NCBI RefSeq assembly: GCF_002886045.1
Contig: NZ_CP025791.1
Location: forward strand, 5,409,001 to 5,473,000
DNA from: Flavivirga eckloniae
GTDB lineage: Bacteria; Bacteroidota; Bacteroidia; Flavobacteriales; Flavobacteriaceae
Direction: 5' to 3'
DNA: 64,000 nt
The notes below the pieces were generated by a model. It was not told the DNA's origin. It was given only the letters and a program-made list of their open reading frames with translations, and did no database searches. Positions within the stretch are counted from its first letter, which is position 1. The number at the start of each line of letters is the position of its first letter. The position numbers were made by a program, and so were the translations under genes. Positions 25,649-35,120 of this stretch are shown piece by piece.

Positions 25649-26674
25649 ATGAATAAAATACCAATTACCATAGTTACAGGTTTTTTAGGCGTCGGAAAAA
25701 CGACCTTGGTTCACAATATGTTAAAAAATGCCAATGGCAAGCGTATCGCCGTTTTGGTGAATGAATTTGGAGAAGTAGATGTAGATGGTCAATTGATAGG
25801 GTCTACAGGATGTGAGGATGATGACTGTGACCTAATCCAATTACCAAACGGTTGTATTTGCTGTACCGTACAAGAAGAGTTTTTACCTTCTATGTTGCAG
25901 TTGTTGGAGCGTAAAGATCAAATAGATCATATTGTAATAGAAACATCAGGCTTGTCAATGCCTAAACCATTGGTAAAAGCAGTAAACTGGCCCGATTTAA
26001 AACCTCATATTACTATAGATTCTGTTATTACAGTTGTAGATGCTGTGGGCATCGCTACTGGAGAAATTTGTGATAGAGAGCGTGTGCAAGCACAACGTTT
26101 AGCAGATGATTCGTTAGACCATGAAACCCCAATAGAAGAACTGTTTTTAGATCAATTAACCTGTGCCGATTTGGTTTTAGTAAGCAAAAGAGATTTAGTT
26201 GATGATGAGAAATTTGAAGAAATCAATCAGATTATAACCAGTAAAGCAAGACCCAATACTAAAATTATTCCTGTTGTAAACGGCGAGTTAGACAATGCCT
26301 TATTGTTGGGCGTGGAAGCTTCAGCAGAAAATGATGTAGACAACCGTCATTCCATTCATGAAGAACATCATAAACACGGACATCACCACCATCACAATGA
26401 TGATATTCAAAATGCATTACTAGAATATCCAGAAACAGAAGATATTAAGGCTTTAGTCGAAGATTTAAAAGGCTTGGTACAAAACCATGAAATTTATCGC
26501 ATAAAAGGATTTGTTAACATCCCAAACAAACCCATGCGTATGGTTTTACAAGGCGTAGGGTCTCGTTTCGATTATTATTTTGAAAGACCATGGGAAGAAA
26601 ATGAAACCCGTAAAACAAAACTGGTTGTTATTGGTAAAGGGATCGAGGAATTAAAAGCAGAAAATTCAATTTAG
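25649..26674 (+). CDS. cobW: CobW-family GTPase metallochaperone
   Basis: A 341-residue COG0523 GTPase with Walker A GFLGVGKTTL, the metal motif GCICC (NGCICCTVQEE), GTP-recognition SKRD and a histidine-rich stretch (EEHHKHGHHHHHNDD, about residues 231-245) before the C-terminal CobW_C domain. It probably delivers cobalt to CobN or allocates metal within the pathway. Its TAG stop overlaps the GTG start of cobN. Confidence 0.93.
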   Translation: MNKIPITIVTGFLGVGKTTLVHNMLKNANGKRIAVLVNEFGEVDVDGQLIGSTGCEDDDCDLIQLPNGCICCTVQEEFLPSMLQLLERKDQIDHIVIETSGLSMPKPLVKAVNWPDLKPHITIDSVITVVDAVGIATGEICDRERVQAQRLADDSLDHETPIEELFLDQLTCADLVLVSKRDLVDDEKFEEINQIITSKARPNTKIIPVVNGELDNALLLGVEASAENDVDNRHSIHEEHHKHGHHHHHNDDIQNALLEYPETEDIKALVEDLKGLVQNHEIYRIKGFVNIPNKPMRMVLQGVGSRFDYYFERPWEENETRKTKLVVIGKGIEELKAENSI

Positions 26675-29600
26675 TGCATTTAATTTCTACAATACCAGGT
26701 GGATGGAATCCCAATGATGAAGGTGTTTTTTACATCGATCAATCTCCTGGAGACATTATTTTTTTGTCTTCAGCAGATTCCGATTTATTTATGATGAACA
26801 ATGCCTATAAATCACTGTATCATGCTGTTGATGGTCTCCCTTCTTTTCGTTTTGCCAATCTTTCCTATTTTAAGCAAGAGCTGACTATAGATACTTATGT
26901 GGATGAAGTCATTTCTTCTGCGAAGATTGTCATACTTAAACTTTTAGGAGGAAAAGCATATTATAATTACCTCTGCGAAGCCATAACGGAATGTTGCGAA
27001 ACAAATAATATTCAACTTATATTCTTACCTGGAGATAATAAACCAGATTTAGAGTTAATGAGTGCGTCTACTATGTCGCTAAAAGAAGTAGATACTATAT
27101 GGAAGTACGTACAATCTGGAGGCGTTAAAAACTGTCAGTCAGCATTACAATTATTAATAAATAGAATCGGTGATTTTAATTTAAGCCCTTCAAAGATTAC
27201 TACAATTCCAGATTTATTTTTATACCATCCCAACACAGGTATTTGGAATACAACAACACGAATTGAAAAGAAAGCACAAGCCATTATTTTTAGTTATAGG
27301 AGTTATTATTTATCTAATAATTTAGATCCTGTTCATGCTATTATTAATGCCTTGGAAGAAGAAGGTATGTCATCAGCGGTGCTAATGGCATCGGGCTATC
27401 GCGAAAAAGATATACAGCAACAAATTTTCGATTTGTTAAAAGGCTATCAAATCGAAAAGCCCCAAATTATTATTAATACTACGGGGTTTAGCGTTCAAGG
27501 TTTTCATGATACCGCACAAAGCCTGTTTGAAGTATTTAATGTCCCCGTTATTCAGGCGATAATGGGGAGTTGCAACCATGAAAGTTGGCTGGATGGTGAT
27601 TTTGGTTTGCCTCCCACAGATATTGCTATGAATATTGCTTTACCAGAGGTTGATGGTAAAATTATTTCAAAAGTGATCTCTTTTAAAGAGTCTATAGAAA
27701 AGGATACTATAACAGATTCAGAAGTTGTTTCTTATGTACCGCATACAGAAGGCTGTTTGTTTGTGGCCCAAATGGCAAAAAGGTGGATCCATTTACAGCA
27801 AAAAGAAAATGCTAATAAAAAAATCGCCTTAGTATTGCCTAACTATCCGAATAAAAATAGTCGGTTAGCAAATGGGGTAGGGCTAGACACACCTCAAAGT
27901 ACTTTGCAAATTTTAAAGGAATTAGCAGATGAAAATTACACCCTAGCTTCAGATTATCCCAAAACTACAAATGAGTTAATAGATAAGTTAACCAACTCTG
28001 TTACGAACAGTTTAGAAACGATAAATTCATTAAATGAACGCCATGCCATTAAGTTGGATGAAACTATTTTTTATCGTTACTACAACCAACTTTCTGACAC
28101 ACTTCGTGCTAAAATAGAAACACAATGGGGCGCTCCAAACAAATCGCCCAATTATAAAAAAGGTTATTTTTTAATTCCTGGGTTTATTTCTGAAAACGTA
28201 TTGGTAAGTATTCAACCGAGTAGAGGCTATAATTTGGATTTACAAGCCAGTTATCATTCACCAGATTTACCACCACCACCTGCTTATTTAGCATACTACA
28301 TTTGGTTACAACATGACTTTAAAGCAGATGCTTTGGTACATATTGGTAAACATGGAAACTTAGAATGGCTCCCAGGAAAAAGTGTCGCACTAAGTAAAGA
28401 AACCTGTTTTCCTTCAGCAATTTTAGGAGCCATCCCACATTTTTATCCTTTTATTATTAATGATCCTGGGGAAGGAACACAAGCCAAAAGAAGAAATCAG
28501 GCCATTATACTCGATCATTTAATTCCCCCAATGACAAGGGCTGAAAACTATGGTGATTTATTGAAGTTAGAACTTTTAATAGATGAGTTTTACGAATCTG
28601 CTTTAGTCGATAAGAAAAGAGCAACATTGATTAAAACCAAAATTGAAAACTTGGTAAATGAAACCCATCTTAAAACCGATTTAAATCAAGATGGAAAAGA
28701 TATTGATGCGCTCTTAGAAGTGATTGATGGTTATTTGTGTGAATTAAAAGAAGCGCAAATACGAGGGGGGTTACATATTTTGGGTTGTCTTCCCGAAAAT
28801 GAAAAATTGATCGATTTAATAGTGGCTTTACACCGCTTACCTCAAAATGATTTAAAAGGGATCACACAATGTTTAGCAGAAGATTTTCAGCTTGATTTTG
28901 ATCCGTTACATGTTAGTTATTCAGATGGATTTAATAAAGAAATCTTAGGTATTGAATGCAGAACGTTTGGACAAGCTGTTGAACTTTTAGAAAATAAATC
29001 TAAGGGACTTATTCAACAATTATTAAAAGGAGAAGTATCAAAAAACATAGGGAAACACACCCAACAATTACTGCTATACATACAGCAACATACCATTCCT
29101 GTTTTAAACAAAACACGACATGAATTAACGCATTTAATTCATGGATTAAACGGCCAATACATCCCTGCCGGTGGTTCTGGCGCGCCTACACGAGGACGAT
29201 TAGATATTTTACCAACTGGAAGAAATTTTTATTCGGTAGATGTTCGCACGGTACCTTCCGAAACAGCGTATCAATTGGGTGAAAAAAGTGCCCAGAACAT
29301 TATAGATCGTTATTTGCAAGAAAATGGGGAATACCCAACGTCTATTGGTTTGTCCGTTTGGGGGACCTCTACAATGCGTACCAGTGGTGACGACATAGCC
29401 CAAGCCTTGGCTTTAATTGGGGTAAAACCCATTTGGCAAGGAAGCAATAGACGGGTTAAAGATTTTGAAATTATTTCAACCTTAAAACTTAAAAGACCTA
29501 GAGTAGATGTTATGCTTCGTATTTCTGGTTTTTTTAGAGATGCTTTTCCTGATTTAATTTCACTATTTAATACCGCTATCGAAAAAGTTGCAGAACTTGA

Positions 29601-30420
29601 CGAAACCGATGAGCAGAATCCTATAAAAAAGCGTGTATTAGAAGAAAAAGAACAATGGCTTACAAAAGGCTTAGATGAAAATCAAGCTAATGAACGCGCC
29701 CTGTATCGTGTATTTGGATCGAAACCAGGAGCTTATGGCGCTGGCTTACAAGGTTTAATTGATGAAAAGAATTGGACAACATCTGACGATTTAGCGCAAG
29801 CATACATTAATTGGAGTGGTTATGCGTATTACGGAAAAAATAATAGTGGTAAATCTGCTCATGAAACTTTTGAAAAACGTTTGTCTTCCATTGAAGTCGT
29901 CATGCAAAATCAAGACAATAGAGAACACGATATTTTAGATTCTGATGATTATTACCAATTTCAAGGAGGTATGGCAGTTGCGGTAAATAAAATAAAAGGC
30001 ACGCAACCAGACATGTATTTTGGAGACCATTCACGACCAGATAATCCTAAAGTAAAATCATTAAAAGAAGAATTGTTAAAAGTGTTTCGTTCTAGAGTCG
30101 TCAACCCGAAATGGATGCAAGGGATGCGAGAGCATGGTTATAAAGGAGCTTTTGAAATGGCGGCGACTATGGACTATTTATTTGCTTATGATGCTACTAC
30201 TAATTTAATTGATGATTTTATGTACGAGCAAATTACCGAAAAGTACTTGTTTGATGATGAAAATAAAGCCTTTATAGAAGCACATAACCCTTGGGCGTTA
30301 AAGGATATGTCTGAACGTATGCTGGAAGCGATTCAAAGAGGTATGTGGAAAGCACCTTCAGAAGAAACCGTAGCAGAATTAAAAGGCATCTATAAAAAAT
30401 CTGAGGCTATAATAGAATAA
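26674..30420 (+). CDS. cobN: aerobic-type cobaltochelatase large subunit
   Basis: A 1,248-residue CobN/BchH-family protein, full length. Landmarks are HADALVHIGKHGNLEWLPGKSVALS-like (about 555-580), GEGTQAKRRNQAIILDHLIPPMTRAE, and GGSGAPTRGRLDILPTGRNFYSVD near 830. It uses a GTG start overlapping the cobW stop. It inserts cobalt into hydrogenobyrinic acid a,c-diamide in the late-cobalt route. CbiX is also present, so one chelatase may be redundant or used for a different precursor. No terminator with a clear U tract follows. Confidence 0.96.
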   Translation: MHLISTIPGGWNPNDEGVFYIDQSPGDIIFLSSADSDLFMMNNAYKSLYHAVDGLPSFRFANLSYFKQELTIDTYVDEVISSAKIVILKLLGGKAYYNYLCEAITECCETNNIQLIFLPGDNKPDLELMSASTMSLKEVDTIWKYVQSGGVKNCQSALQLLINRIGDFNLSPSKITTIPDLFLYHPNTGIWNTTTRIEKKAQAIIFSYRSYYLSNNLDPVHAIINALEEEGMSSAVLMASGYREKDIQQQIFDLLKGYQIEKPQIIINTTGFSVQGFHDTAQSLFEVFNVPVIQAIMGSCNHESWLDGDFGLPPTDIAMNIALPEVDGKIISKVISFKESIEKDTITDSEVVSYVPHTEGCLFVAQMAKRWIHLQQKENANKKIALVLPNYPNKNSRLANGVGLDTPQSTLQILKELADENYTLASDYPKTTNELIDKLTNSVTNSLETINSLNERHAIKLDETIFYRYYNQLSDTLRAKIETQWGAPNKSPNYKKGYFLIPGFISENVLVSIQPSRGYNLDLQASYHSPDLPPPPAYLAYYIWLQHDFKADALVHIGKHGNLEWLPGKSVALSKETCFPSAILGAIPHFYPFIINDPGEGTQAKRRNQAIILDHLIPPMTRAENYGDLLKLELLIDEFYESALVDKKRATLIKTKIENLVNETHLKTDLNQDGKDIDALLEVIDGYLCELKEAQIRGGLHILGCLPENEKLIDLIVALHRLPQNDLKGITQCLAEDFQLDFDPLHVSYSDGFNKEILGIECRTFGQAVELLENKSKGLIQQLLKGEVSKNIGKHTQQLLLYIQQHTIPVLNKTRHELTHLIHGLNGQYIPAGGSGAPTRGRLDILPTGRNFYSVDVRTVPSETAYQLGEKSAQNIIDRYLQENGEYPTSIGLSVWGTSTMRTSGDDIAQALALIGVKPIWQGSNRRVKDFEIISTLKLKRPRVDVMLRISGFFRDAFPDLISLFNTAIEKVAELDETDEQNPIKKRVLEEKEQWLTKGLDENQANERALYRVFGSKPGAYGAGLQGLIDEKNWTTSDDLAQAYINWSGYAYYGKNNSGKSAHETFEKRLSSIEVVMQNQDNREHDILDSDDYYQFQGGMAVAVNKIKGTQPDMYFGDHSRPDNPKVKSLKEELLKVFRSRVVNPKWMQGMREHGYKGAFEMAATMDYLFAYDATTNLIDDFMYEQITEKYLFDDENKAFIEAHNPWALKDMSERMLEAIQRGMWKAPSEETVAELKGIYKKSEAIIE

Positions 30421-30901
30421 AAACAAAATTAAAGCGGTAAAATTTATAAAAGGAATTCGAATAATTACTCATTTGAGATTTTTCAAAGACCATTCTTAAA
30501 TAGTAATTTAAAGACGAATCATTATAGTTTTTATATCATATTTTTGGTTCAATGTTTTTGAGTTATAAGTAATCAACTTATAATTTTTATCATAATATCG
30601 AAAAAGGTACAAGAAATTTAATAATGTAAGGTACATTTTTGTTTTGTTAGATTAGTATCTTTTTCAAAAGGTTTGATTGGGGCCGTTTTAAAAATGATTA
30701 CAAATTAGAGTTTATCTAGAGAATTACTTCTTAGATTGAAAAGACTTAATAAGGTTAGTACTCATTTTTAAGGCGGCCTCTTTTTTAAGAGGTATCATAT
30801 AAAAATGAGTTTTAAGAATGGATTAGGTTAAATTTCTGGCGATAACTTTATTATGACCCCTCTTTGAATTTTAATTGTAATACTTTTTCATACTACACTA
30901 A
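30421..30901. repeat. gene-free gap with a long-range inverted repeat
   Basis: A 19 bp arm at 30679-30697 (GGGGCCG...AAAAATGA) pairs with 30762-30780 over 16 or so positions, the rest being G-U compatible. An adjacent hairpin, CCTCTT-TTTT-AAGAGG, lies at 30777-30792. It separates cobN from the convergent AraC gene. It could be a structured RNA end or a MITE. I see no other feature in this gap. Confidence 0.5.
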
Positions 30902-31825
30902 TTACTTATAAAGTCTCGATGGGGAGTATCCATACGTTTTTTTAAAAATTTTACCAAAAACTGTTAAATCGTTGAAACCAAGTAAAATGGCTATTTCTGT
31001 TAAACTATGTTTTCCCTCTAAAATATAGGTACTAGCCTTAGACATTTTTTGATTATTGATATATTGATGAGGTGTCACGCCATATATCGCTTTAAAAGCG
31101 TTAAATAAATGATAACCAGATAGTGATGAGATTTTTGAAAGCTCTTCTATTTCAATTTTTTTATTAATGTTATCATGAATGTATTCATAAGCTGTCAATA
31201 TTCTTTTTAATGTTTCAACCTTGGTCGAAATTTTCTGTTTTGGGATTTTAATAGCAGCGTTATACCAATCTACTTGATCCAGATATATTGATTGCATAAC
31301 TTGCATTGAAATTTCATTAGGACACATAGTTTGAAAATCACTAGAGTTTGATGTTTTAAATATAGATTGTATCAACTTACCAGATTTGTAGTGATGTGTG
31401 TTAAATATGCCTTCTACCAAAAGAGAGCCATCATTAGATTTCCCAAATGGATTATCAAGTAGTGAATTTGCATTTTTAGCAGAGGCATAAAAAGTAAATT
31501 CGTTTTGTAAATCATGCGATATTACAAAGGCCATGACATCAATACTTTTGTTATTTTTATTGTCAAAATATTCTATGTAACCATCACTCGGGTTAGATAA
31601 GATGAACTTTTCGTTATTTATTTTTCTTTTTACGCCATTGATAACCAGATCCCCAAAACCGCTGTTTAGATAGAGTATGGCTAAACTTTTTTTAGAGGAT
31701 TTGCTATAATCAAATTTTGTATTATACCTTACTAGGTAGTTTTTGTCGGTTCGAAAGTCTGGTAGAGAATTATAATTTTTTCGAGAAAAATGCTCGTAAA
31801 AGTTGTTTTTGTAAAAAGAGGACAT
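30902..31825 (-). CDS. AraC-family transcriptional regulator
   Basis: 307 residues. The C-terminal 100 residues contain the double helix-turn-helix of AraC/XylS: IEELSKISSLSGYHLFNAFKAIYGVTPHQYINNQKMSKASTYI, then SLTEIAILLGFNDLTVFGKIFKKTYGYSP. The N-terminal 190 residues are probably a cupin-like sensing domain, with no clear ligand motif. The nearest possible targets are its own gene and the secreted esterase upstream. It is convergent with cobN and not evidently part of that cluster. Confidence 0.9.
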   Translation of the reverse strand: MSSFYKNNFYEHFSRKNYNSLPDFRTDKNYLVRYNTKFDYSKSSKKSLAILYLNSGFGDLVINGVKRKINNEKFILSNPSDGYIEYFDNKNNKSIDVMAFVISHDLQNEFTFYASAKNANSLLDNPFGKSNDGSLLVEGIFNTHHYKSGKLIQSIFKTSNSSDFQTMCPNEISMQVMQSIYLDQVDWYNAAIKIPKQKISTKVETLKRILTAYEYIHDNINKKIEIEELSKISSLSGYHLFNAFKAIYGVTPHQYINNQKMSKASTYILEGKHSLTEIAILLGFNDLTVFGKIFKKTYGYSPSRLYK

Positions 31826-32075
31826 GTTTGATTTTGAGGTGTTAGAGATTTATGTCAAGCCTTAATACATAAGTTTAAATATTCTAAATTCGTATTTAGA
31901 CTACGTTAGTTAGATTATCGTGTTTTCATTTTATTATAGGTTTACATCAATTAGACTAAAAATAGTGTAAAGGCTGCGTAAATTGTTAAAATAATTTAAT
32001 AATAGCCTGATAAACAAATGTCTTGCCTTTATTTAAACAGGAGACTTATTTTAGATTAAGAATTGTTCAAACGAT
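31826..32075. other. gene-free AT-rich upstream region of the AraC gene
   Basis: It presumably holds the AraC promoter on the minus strand. I see no strong operator or RNA motif. Confidence 0.4.
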
Positions 32076-32235
32076 ATAGCTAAGTTGATATAAAATGGCA
32101 TAAAATATTTAGAGATAAAAAATTGAAGTTCAAGGAAAAAAACACAGGCATAGCCTAGCTACGTCGAGTATTTTTAACGAAGAAATTCGGTTTTTTAATC
32201 AAAAGATTCATGCTATTTTATATTGATTTAGCTAT
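32076..32235. repeat. MITE-like element with 26 bp inverted ends
   Basis: The left end (32076-32101), ATAGCTAAGTTGATATAAAA..., and the right end (32210-32235) are inverted repeats agreeing at about 22 of 26 positions. The middle contains the small palindrome TAGCCTAGCTA. At 160 bp with no coding frame it looks like a non-autonomous mobile element or a structured repeat. Confidence 0.6.
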
Positions 32236-32320
32236 AATTGCTTTTCAAAAAGATTCTGTCTACATAAAGACCCCTAATTTTTTCATATTTTTAAAAAGTA
32301 CATTTTATGCAGAAATAATA

Positions 32321-32352
32321 AAAGCTCCTGAAAATTAGTATACAGGAGCTTT
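32321..32352 (-). terminator. rho-independent terminator of the esterase gene
   Basis: AAAGCTCCTG and CAGGAGCTTT form a perfect ten-base stem around a 12-base loop. On the minus strand it is followed by a T-rich tract (TATTATTTC), 55 bp after the esterase stop. Confidence 0.85.
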
Positions 32353-32406
32353 ATAGACAAATATGTCAACTTGTGAAAGGAATTGGTTACTTACTCTTAT
32401 ACAGAA

Positions 32407-33528
32407 TTATTTAATAACTAGTTTTAAATAAGCATATTCACCAGTTGAAGATTTTACCTTAAAAACTAAAGGTTTTTTTAAAGGGATACTGCTTTTATGT
32501 ATGATGCTATTTTTTTGTTTTAAAATTTCATTACCATACAAATCGTATATAACAACTTGATCAATATCTCTATTGGCTGTTATATTTACATCCTCTGAAG
32601 ACGTTTTAATTAAAGGTGTAAATTTGGTATACTTTTCATGTTTAAAATCAGATGTACTTGAAGTGTCTGGTCTTTTTGTTTGGGCAAAAAGCCAATCCCA
32701 TACGTTTTGATTGCTATATGTTTTATCCCAGGCATTATGATCCCCGTATTTGTAAAGCGTAAAGCTCATTTTATGGTCGGGAGAGTTGATTCCGCTTCCA
32801 GCAGACCATTCCTGCGTAATCGTATTATATTGCATAGTAAAATTTGTATTAGCAACAGTTTTATTAGGGCCATAAGGGTATACTTCCATAACATTTTTAT
32901 TGTTATTGGCAATATGGTTTACATTAGTAATGGTCGACCTTGGATGTACCTTTGTATCCTTAAAGTTATGATGAGCCCAAATAGGCATGTTTTGTAGGTG
33001 ATCTGAAGGATTCCCAATAATATTTGCACCGCATATAGGAAGTATTGCAGCAATTTTATCCGTATGGGCTTCAGCAGCCTTCCAAGTAACCCCGCCTCCG
33101 GCACTTAAACCTGTTAAATAAACCCTATCCAAATCGATAGGGTATTTTTGTACAACATAGTTATACATTCTTATAAATGAGGGATAGCCCCATTTATCCT
33201 GCGGTGAAATTACAATACAAGGAAAGTGTTTTCCATTATTGATTATTTTGGGAACACCGGTATCGAGCATTTTTTTTAAATCTGTCGTTCCGTTTCCCTT
33301 TTCTCCTAATCCTGGAAAAAAGAACATAACAGGGTATTTTTTATTAGATAAAGGGTTGAAGTCTTGAGGTAAGTATTCATAAAAACCATGGGGAGGGTAG
33401 TCTGTAGCTGTGTCTAACCGAACCTCTGTTTGCATACCAGCTTTACCATAAGGGGCTTGTGAAAAAGAACCGATACATATTAAGAGCGTTAGAATATTCA
33501 ATATGCGTCTTTTTAAAATTTTAGTCAT
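32407..33528 (-). CDS. secreted alpha/beta-hydrolase esterase with possible C-terminal sorting domain
   Basis: 373 residues. Residues 1-24 are a signal peptide (LLICIGSFSQ). Residues 35-285 are an alpha/beta hydrolase like the secreted PHB-depolymerase/feruloyl-esterase group, with oxyanion region FFFPGLGEKGNG, nucleophile in YLTGLSAGGG, and a late GDHNAWDKTY that probably carries the catalytic histidine. Residues 310-373 (DQVVIYDLYGNEIL...) resemble a type IX secretion type-A tail, which would place the enzyme outside the cell. The substrate is likely a plant or algal polysaccharide ester (inference). Confidence 0.82.
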   Translation of the reverse strand: MTKILKRRILNILTLLICIGSFSQAPYGKAGMQTEVRLDTATDYPPHGFYEYLPQDFNPLSNKKYPVMFFFPGLGEKGNGTTDLKKMLDTGVPKIINNGKHFPCIVISPQDKWGYPSFIRMYNYVVQKYPIDLDRVYLTGLSAGGGVTWKAAEAHTDKIAAILPICGANIIGNPSDHLQNMPIWAHHNFKDTKVHPRSTITNVNHIANNNKNVMEVYPYGPNKTVANTNFTMQYNTITQEWSAGSGINSPDHKMSFTLYKYGDHNAWDKTYSNQNVWDWLFAQTKRPDTSSTSDFKHEKYTKFTPLIKTSSEDVNITANRDIDQVVIYDLYGNEILKQKNSIIHKSSIPLKKPLVFKVKSSTGEYAYLKLVIK

Positions 33529-33849
33529 AACATTTGTTTTAAAATGGTTAAGTTTTTATATAAATTTTGAGTCTAAGATATTTTTAAAAAATTGAACTTA
33601 TTCGTCGAAAACTTACTATTTTGAAAGAATTTATGGTTTACAACTTTCTAGGGTATGAGTTGTTTTATGGAACAAATTTGAATTTGCTAGCACTATTTAA
33701 AGAAAAACTAAATAAGTTGCATTCCCAATCACTTATTGTAAGAAGATTAAAAGATGATAAGTGGAATTCAAAAAAATGTATGATTAAGTAATTGAATGTC
33801 TGGATCTTTCAATGTTCAACAAGCAAAATAGGTATACTATTTTTTAAAA
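33529..33849. other. gene-free AT-rich gap
   Basis: This is the upstream region of the esterase gene on the minus strand. I see no clear TAnnTTTG element, repeat or RNA motif. Confidence 0.4.
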
Positions 33850-34359
33850 TTATGTAACCGAAGTATTATTAAGTTTAGCGAATTCTTTTGCGTAAGTTTT
33901 GTTTTTAAAGCTAAATTCAATATTTAGACCTTTGTCATAAACTTCTAAGTAGGCATGAGACATAACGACTTCGTACACTACAATAGGTAAGATAAAAAGA
34001 GAACAAATACATATAAATGATAACTTATTGAGATTAAGATCCAGTAATTGATCTAAAGTTACGGTGGTTATAATACCTACAATGCCAGAGCCCCAATATA
34101 TTATATTTCTATAATTCATTTGATTTTCCTGTTTCTCTTTACACGTATTGCTGCAAACTGGAACGACAACACCAACAAGAGAATCTTCCAGTATTTGAGT
34201 AATTATTGTTTTTCCTTCAAACTCTGAAGAACCACGCGACTTAACAATAGTAAATACATCAAATTGATTGTTTTTTTTACCACAAACAGGGCAGAACTTA
34301 GGAAAGTTAAGTCCTATATTCGATAAAACCGTTACATGATAAGCTAATATATTCTTCAT
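33850..34359 (-). CDS. zinc-ribbon membrane protein, unknown function
   Basis: About 169 residues from the ATG at 34359; a GTG at 34380 is the alternative. A zinc-ribbon-like pair, FCPVCGKKN near residue 20 and VCSNTCKE near residue 70, precedes two hydrophobic helices (about 84-105 and 113-136) and a basic C-terminal tail. It is probably an inner-membrane protein with a cytoplasmic metal-binding head. No family is recognised, and no operon partner is adjacent. Confidence 0.6.
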   Translation of the reverse strand: MKNILAYHVTVLSNIGLNFPKFCPVCGKKNNQFDVFTIVKSRGSSEFEGKTIITQILEDSLVGVVVPVCSNTCKEKQENQMNYRNIIYWGSGIVGIITTVTLDQLLDLNLNKLSFICICSLFILPIVVYEVVMSHAYLEVYDKGLNIEFSFKNKTYAKEFAKLNNTSVT

Positions 34360-34668
34360 TTTTAGATTAAAGTTTAACACAAAACTTTAAAACGAGTAAC
34401 AACTAATTTCTAAAAGTACAAAAAGGACTAGTATTATAAGTTTTTTCATGATTCTTTAGAGACATCTCTCCAAGTGTTGATAATAATGCGAATTTATTTT
34501 TTTATTAAGAATAATATTCGTCGATTAATTACTATTTTGACGAGTTCGGTTTGACTTAAATTATTTAACTTCATTTTAAAATGTTGATTGTTAAACTTAT
34601 AGGGTGTTTTGTGTTTAAAAAACCCTCCTTAATTCTCCCTCGAGGGAGGAATCTCACTTGGTAAAATT

Positions 34669-34827
34669 GTCCCCTTGAGGGCAATGTCATTTAGTTAAGG
34701 AAATTTATGTCTGTTCGAGCGCAGTCGAGAACTTTTTAGCATCAATAAATAAAGAGGTTTCGACTGCGCTCAACCTGACATTGAGAACTTAAAAACTCTT
34801 AACTAAATGACATTGCCCATGAGGGGA
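34669..34827. repeat. nested inverted-repeat element
   Basis: Outer arms 34669-34700 (CCCCTTGAGGGCAATGTCAT...) and 34798-34827 are near-perfect inverted copies of about 30 bp. Inner arms share GAGCGCAGTCGA (34717-34728) with its complement at 34760-34771. A separate CTCCCTCGAGGGAG palindrome lies at 34636-34649. The whole gap 34381-35041 is non-coding. Confidence 0.75.
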
Positions 34828-35041
34828 CTTTAGGGGTGTTTTCAACGTAGCTAATTGAAATCAACAACTTGTTAAGTCGACTCACGTTATTTTAAGCTTT
34901 TTATGCATCTGTTAGATAAGGATTTAGAAATATGATGAATGAAAGATATATTACTTTCTACTTCTGTCAACATTATTTAAAATGCGTGGCTTTTTAAATA
35001 ATGATAATCAATGAATTATGTGCATCTGTAATATAATTAAT

Positions 35042-35059
35042 AAATTGGTTAACCAATTT
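35042..35059 (+). promoter_or_regulatory. UxuR/GntR-like operator of the sugar kinase gene
   Basis: AAATTGGTTAACCAATTT is a perfect 18 bp palindrome that differs from the E. coli UxuR/ExuR consensus only at the centre. It overlaps a near-consensus -7 element (TAAATTGG, 35041-35048), so binding would repress. It fits control by hexuronate or its breakdown products. Confidence 0.65.
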
Positions 35060-35120
35060 TTTGGTTTTTATGATGGTTTTATCACAGTCCTTAGTATCTT
35101 GCAGAAAAAATAGGATTATA

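Noticed and set aside
33850-34380. Start at the GTG at 34380
   Set aside because: The ATG at 34359 gives a normal start, and the extra residues add nothing recognisable.
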